DNA of 64,000 nt, taken from positions 28,255-92,254 of the forward strand of contig NZ_PDCP01000023.1 in the NCBI RefSeq assembly GCF_002553505.1, written 5' to 3'. The position numbers and the translations under genes are program-made. The notes below the pieces were generated by a model that saw nothing but the letters and a program-made list of their open reading frames with translations, had not been told where the DNA came from and made no database searches. How positions within the stretch are numbered: the stretch's first letter is position 1; each line of letters begins with the position of its first letter. Shown piece after piece: positions 60,402 to 64,000 of this stretch. The stretch comes from Mycolicibacterium agri. Its GTDB lineage: Bacteria; Actinomycetota; Actinomycetes; Mycobacteriales; Mycobacteriaceae.

Positions 60402-62027
60402 TCAGCTCATGTGCGGGTAGTTGTGATCGGTCGGCGGGACGAAGTTCTCCTTGATCGACCGCGCTGAGGTCCAGCGCAGCAGGTTCATCGGGGAGCCGGC
60501 CTTGTCGTTGGTGCCCGATGCGCGGGACCCGCCGAACGGCTGCTGGCCCACCACGGCACCGGTCGGCTTGTCGTTGATGTAGAAGTTGCCCGCCGCGTAG
60601 CGCAGCCGGTTCTCGGCCTGCAACACCGCATTCCGGTCGTCGGCGATGACCGCGCCGGTCAGCCCGTAGGCCGCACCGGTGTCGATCACGTCGAGGATCC
60701 GCTCGTAGTCCGAGTCCGGATAGACATACACCGACAGGATCGGGCCGAAGTACTCGGTGCGGAACGACTCGTCGCCCGGGTCGTCGGACAGCAGCACCGT
60801 CGGCCGCACGAAATACCCTTCGCTGTCGTCGTATTCGCCACCGGCCGCGATGGTGACCCCCGCCGCGCTCTTGGCCCGTTCGATGGCCTTGACGTTCTTG
60901 GCGAATGCGCGGTCGTCGATCAGCGCGCCGCCGAAGTTGGACAGGTCGGTGACGTCGCCGTAGCGCAACGCCTCGGTGGCGCCCAGGAAGTCGTCGCCCA
61001 TCGCCTGCCACACCGAGCGCGGGATGAACGCCCGTGACGCCGCCGAGCACTTCTGGCCCTGATAGTCGAACGCGCCGCGGATCAACGCGGTGCGCAACAC
61101 GTCCGGCTGCGCCGACGTGTGCGCCAACACGAAGTCCTTGCCGCCGGTCTCGCCGACGAGGCGCGGATACGTGCGATAGCGGTCGATGTTCTTGCCGACC
61201 TCGCGCCACAGGTACTGGAACGTCGTCGTCGAGCCGGTGAAGTGAATGCCGGCCAATCGCGGATCGGCCAGCGCGACCTCCGAGACCGCGATTCCGTCGC
61301 CGGTGAGCAGGTTGATCACACCCGGCGGCAGCCCTGCCGCCTCCAACAGCTGCATGGTCAGATAGGCCGCAAACGTCTGCGTCGGCGACGGCTTCCACAC
61401 CACCGTGTTGCCCATCAACGCCGGTGCGGTGGGCAGGTTGCCCGCGATCGCGGTGAAGTTGAACGGGGTGATGGCGTAGACGAAGCCCTCCAGCGGGCGG
61501 TAGTCGATGCGGTTCCAGACCCCGCGCGTGCTGATCGGCTGCTCGGCGAGGATGTGCCGCGCGAAGGCGACGTTGAACCGCCAGAAGTCGATCAACTCAC
61601 ACGCGGCGTCGATCTCGGCCTGGTAGGCCGACTTCGACTGTCCGAGCATCGTTGCCGCGCAGAGCTTTTCGCGCCAGGGTCCGGCGAGCAGGTCGGCGGC
61701 GCGCAAGAACACCGCGGCCCGCTCGTCGAAGGGCGTGTTGGCCCAGCCCTCTTTCGCGGCGATGGCGGCCTCGATGGCCGCGGTCGCGTCGGAGTGCTCG
61801 GCGTTGGTGAAGGTGCCCAGCGTGGCGGAGTGGCGGTGCGGCTGCACCACGTTGACGCGTTGTCCGCCGCCCATCCGGTGTTCACCGCCGATCACGTGCG
61901 GCAGCTCGATGGGCTCCTTGGCCAGCGCGTCGAGCGAGGCGACGAGCCGCGTGCGTTCGGGACTGTTCGGTGCGTATTCGTGGACCGGCTCGTTGGCCGG
62001 AGTCGGGACCTGGCTGACGGCATCCAT
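60402..62027 (-). CDS. pruA: L-glutamate gamma-semialdehyde (P5C) dehydrogenase
   Basis: A 541-residue aldehyde dehydrogenase of the PruA class. The Glu motif is LVGETGGKDFVLAH and the catalytic Cys is in YQGQKCSAASRAF; NFTAIAGNLPTAPALMGNTV and the late GQQPFGGSRASGTNDKAG are also typical. It oxidises the product of proline dehydrogenase to glutamate with NAD+. It starts at ATG 62027 and diverges from the PucR regulator; proline dehydrogenase follows. Confidence 0.95.
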   Translation of the reverse strand: MDAVSQVPTPANEPVHEYAPNSPERTRLVASLDALAKEPIELPHVIGGEHRMGGGQRVNVVQPHRHSATLGTFTNAEHSDATAAIEAAIAAKEGWANTPFDERAAVFLRAADLLAGPWREKLCAATMLGQSKSAYQAEIDAACELIDFWRFNVAFARHILAEQPISTRGVWNRIDYRPLEGFVYAITPFNFTAIAGNLPTAPALMGNTVVWKPSPTQTFAAYLTMQLLEAAGLPPGVINLLTGDGIAVSEVALADPRLAGIHFTGSTTTFQYLWREVGKNIDRYRTYPRLVGETGGKDFVLAHTSAQPDVLRTALIRGAFDYQGQKCSAASRAFIPRSVWQAMGDDFLGATEALRYGDVTDLSNFGGALIDDRAFAKNVKAIERAKSAAGVTIAAGGEYDDSEGYFVRPTVLLSDDPGDESFRTEYFGPILSVYVYPDSDYERILDVIDTGAAYGLTGAVIADDRNAVLQAENRLRYAAGNFYINDKPTGAVVGQQPFGGSRASGTNDKAGSPMNLLRWTSARSIKENFVPPTDHNYPHMS

Positions 62028-62119
62028 GCAGTAAGGATGCCTTTTTCGCGTTCATCAACCGATGGACGAACGAACAATGCAGAACAAGATTTATAGTCGA
62101 ATCGAACAAGGGAGGTGTG
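62028..62119. promoter_or_regulatory. Divergent control region of the proline operon
   Basis: TATAGT (62092-62097) is a likely -10 for the PucR gene. CGAACGAAC (62067-62075 region) and CGAATCGAAC (62098-62107 region) are repeated GAAC-type elements that could bind the regulator. Both promoters must lie within these 92 bp. Confidence 0.4.
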
Positions 62120-63697
62120 ATGGCCAGACTGTCGCTCGGCCAGCTGCTGCTGGCCCTGGATCGCACGATGGTGACGCTGGTCGAAGCGCCTCGCGGCCTG
62201 GACATGCCGGTGGGTTCGGTCGCGCTGCTTGACGTCGATGACATCCGGCTCGGCCTGACCGTCGGCGCCGGCTCAGCAGACCTGTTCTTCCTGCTCGGCG
62301 TGAACGACGCCGAAGCCGTCGGCTGGATCGCCCAGCAGACCCACGGCGTCGGCCGCGTCCCGGCCGCCATTTTCGTCAAGGAGCCGACGCCGGGGGCGGT
62401 GAAGCAGGCTGCCGAACTGGGCACCGCGGTGGTCGCAGTCGAGCCGCGGGCGCGGTGGGAACTGCTGTACAAACTCGTCAACCACGCGTTCGAACATCAC
62501 GGCGACCGCGACGATCCGTTCTACGACTCGGGCACCGACCTGTTCGGGTTGGCGCAGTCGATCGCCGACCGCACGCACGGGATGATCAGCATCGAGGACG
62601 AGCAGTCGCATGTGCTGGCCTATTCGGCGTCCAACGAGGAGGCCGACGAACTGCGCCGGCTGACCATCCTGGGCCGGGCGGGGCCGCCCGAGCATCTGGA
62701 ATGGATCGGCCAGTGGGGCATTTTCGACGCGTTGCGCGCCAGCCGTGACGTCGTGCGCGTCGCCGAGCGCCCGGAGTTGGGGCTGCGGCCGCGGCTGGCC
62801 GTCGGTATTCACCTTCCGGAGAACGACGCGCGTCGCCCGCCGGGTTTCGCGGGCACGATCTGGCTGCAGCAGGGGTCGGCGCCGCTGGCCGACGACGCCG
62901 AGGAGGTACTGCGCGGCGGGGCGGTGCTGGCGGCGCGGATCATGTCGCGGCTGGCGGCCGCGCCGTCGACGCACACGCTGCTGGTGCAGAACCTGATCGG
63001 GCTGGGCGACGACGACGTCGACGTCGCCGCGACGGCCCGTGAACTCGGTATCGTCGCCGACGGCCGCGCGGCGCTGGTGGGCTTCCGCGGCGAGTCGGCG
63101 ACGGTGCCGGCGAATGTGATCGCGTTGAGCGCCAGCGCGTTTCGATCGGATGCTCAGGTGGCGTCGACCGGCGATCGGGTCTACGTGCTGCTGCCCAAGG
63201 TCGGTGCGACGTCGTCGCTGACGTCGTGGGTGCGCGGCATGGTCACCGCGCTGCAGCGCGAACTGGGGCTGACGCTGCGCGCCGTGATCGCCGCGCCGCT
63301 GGCCGGGCTGGCCGGTGCGGCGTCGGCGCGCGCCGAGGTGGACCGCGTATTCGACAGCGCCGACCGGCATCCCGGCGCCATCGGTCAGATCACGACGCTC
63401 GACGAGGCACACACCACCGTGCTGCTCGACGAGATCGTCGCGCATGTGGCCGCCAACCCGCGACTGGTCGACGCCCGCGTGCGCACGCTGCGCGAGCAGG
63501 ACCCGATGCTGGCCGACACCCTGGCCGCCTATTTGGACGGCTTCGGTGATATCAGCTCTGTCGCAAAGCAATTGCACGTCCATCCGAACACTGTGCGGTA
63601 CCGGGTGCGCCGCATCGAGAAGCTTCTGTCGACGTCGTTGGACGATCCGGAGAACCGGCTCGTCCTGGCGCTCAGCCTGCGCGCCACCGAGCGCTGA
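62120..63697 (+). CDS. PucR-family activator of proline catabolism
   Basis: A 525-residue regulator with an N-terminal PucR-type sensory domain (about 1-125), a central GGDEF-like/CdaR segment, and a C-terminal HTH_30 (YLDGFGDISSVAKQLHVHPN, then TVRYRVRRIEKLL). It corresponds to the mycobacterial PruC type that activates pruA/ProDH in response to P5C or proline. ATG 62120 is chosen because GGAGG ends 4 nt upstream; GTG 62117 is too close to it. It diverges from pruA. Confidence 0.9.
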   Translation: MARLSLGQLLLALDRTMVTLVEAPRGLDMPVGSVALLDVDDIRLGLTVGAGSADLFFLLGVNDAEAVGWIAQQTHGVGRVPAAIFVKEPTPGAVKQAAELGTAVVAVEPRARWELLYKLVNHAFEHHGDRDDPFYDSGTDLFGLAQSIADRTHGMISIEDEQSHVLAYSASNEEADELRRLTILGRAGPPEHLEWIGQWGIFDALRASRDVVRVAERPELGLRPRLAVGIHLPENDARRPPGFAGTIWLQQGSAPLADDAEEVLRGGAVLAARIMSRLAAAPSTHTLLVQNLIGLGDDDVDVAATARELGIVADGRAALVGFRGESATVPANVIALSASAFRSDAQVASTGDRVYVLLPKVGATSSLTSWVRGMVTALQRELGLTLRAVIAAPLAGLAGAASARAEVDRVFDSADRHPGAIGQITTLDEAHTTVLLDEIVAHVAANPRLVDARVRTLREQDPMLADTLAAYLDGFGDISSVAKQLHVHPNTVRYRVRRIEKLLSTSLDDPENRLVLALSLRATER

Positions 63698-63709
63698 GTT
63701 GCTTCTCGT

Positions 63710-63740
63710 GAGCAGACGCTAATGCCCGCAAAAGCCCAGG
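63710..63740 (+). repeat. Left half of a hairpin repeat, cut by an insertion sequence
   Basis: GAGCAGACGCTAATGCCCGC continuing to CCCAGG matches 9190-9220 at 28 of 31 positions. The other half (TTTTGCGTCTGCTCGCGC in the intact copy) does not follow; instead IS30-like sequence starts at about 63741. Confidence 0.8.
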
Positions 63741-63745
63741 CGATT

Positions 63746-64000
63746 TCAGGCAGTGGATGCAACAGCGGGTGGTTTTGGCGGGTTTGAGAGTAGCTCGTCG
63801 AGGACTTCAGCGGGTTTCTTCCAGCCGAGGGTTTTGCGGGGTCGGGTGTTGAGTTGGGCGGCAACGTAGTCGAGGTAGTCGGCCGGGAACACTGATAGGT
63901 CGGTGCCTTTAGCAAAGTATTGGCGCAGCAGCCCGTTGGTGTTCTCGTTACTGCCGCGTTGCCATGGCGAGTGCGGATCGCAGAAGTAGATATCGAGCTC
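63746..64000 (-). mobile_element. IS30-family transposase, C-terminal part, cut by window edge
   Basis: The minus-strand frame of 84 codons before the stop TGA (63748-63746) reads [20 protein letters not shown], then [33 protein letters not shown]. The Glu of GSNENT is the last catalytic residue of the DDE triad, and the TRPRKTLGW end is diagnostic of IS30 transposases. The 5' part of the gene and the right end of the element lie beyond the window. The left end is probably at 63741, where it interrupts a hairpin repeat 44 bp after the PucR stop. Confidence 0.93.

Overview
The window is a piece of a GC-rich actinobacterial chromosome, almost certainly a fast-growing environmental mycobacterium (Mycolicibacterium type). 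The evidence is gene content and order. From the left edge to about 33.4 kb it follows, in descending order, the Mycobacterium tuberculosis Rv1232c-to-Rv1201c block: an MgtE/CBS protein, a DUF1003 protein, a lytic-transglycosylase-like protein, mrp, tatB, htrA, rseA, sigE, an O-methyltransferase, a RaaS-type TetR with its ABC exporter, glgC, glgM, a DUF3117 protein, tag, a DivIVA-like protein, gpgS, folP2, fadD6, a LOG-family protein, a large ATPase, dapE and dapD. fadD36 follows at 40 kb. Gene identities come from recognising protein motifs and order; no database search was run. There is no rRNA, no tRNA that I can see, no CRISPR, and no gene-free stretch longer than 300 bases.

Region by region. 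0-9.2 kb: envelope and stress core (Mrp; TatB; the SigE/RseA/HtrA envelope-stress module). 9.2-13.2 kb: TetR regulator with two operators, then an ABC multidrug-type exporter and a membrane methyltransferase. 13.2-18 kb: an accessory stretch with a SnoaL-tailed ECF sigma factor diverging from a membrane protein that carries an ECF41-like promoter, several small secreted or membrane proteins, and an HxlR regulator. 18-26.5 kb: glycogen/maltosyl and methylglucose-lipopolysaccharide genes (glgC, glgM, gpgS with folP2), fadD6 and LOG. 26.5-33.4 kb: an AAA-type ATPase, a nuclease-like gene flanked by inverted copies of a palindromic repeat, an ABC-F ATPase, and divergent dapE/dapD. 33.4-39.2 kb: a leftward operon GntR - choline-kinase-like - dimethylglycine/sarcosine dehydrogenase-like - L-serine dehydratase, which reads as N-methyl amine to glycine/serine to pyruvate catabolism. 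39.2-45 kb: VOC protein, fadD36, Nudix hydrolase, and an amidohydrolase - DUF3311 - Na+/solute symporter operon. 45.1-59.3 kb: a catabolic supercluster with an acyl-CoA dehydrogenase and class III CoA-transferase under one GntR regulator, and a second GntR regulator beside a tripartite tricarboxylate transporter (TctCBA), an SDR protein and four tandem MmgE/PrpD-family genes. 59.4-63.7 kb: proline catabolism (proline dehydrogenase, P5C dehydrogenase, PucR activator). The right edge holds the 3' end of an IS30-family transposase that broke a small hairpin repeat.

Most notable: the four-paralogue MmgE/PrpD operon with divergent active sites and a shared operator-like motif; the repeat-flanked nuclease-like cassette; the tandem 28-bp array next to the serine/sarcosine operon; and the many genes whose -10 hexamer sits 5-8 nt before the start codon, implying leaderless transcripts.
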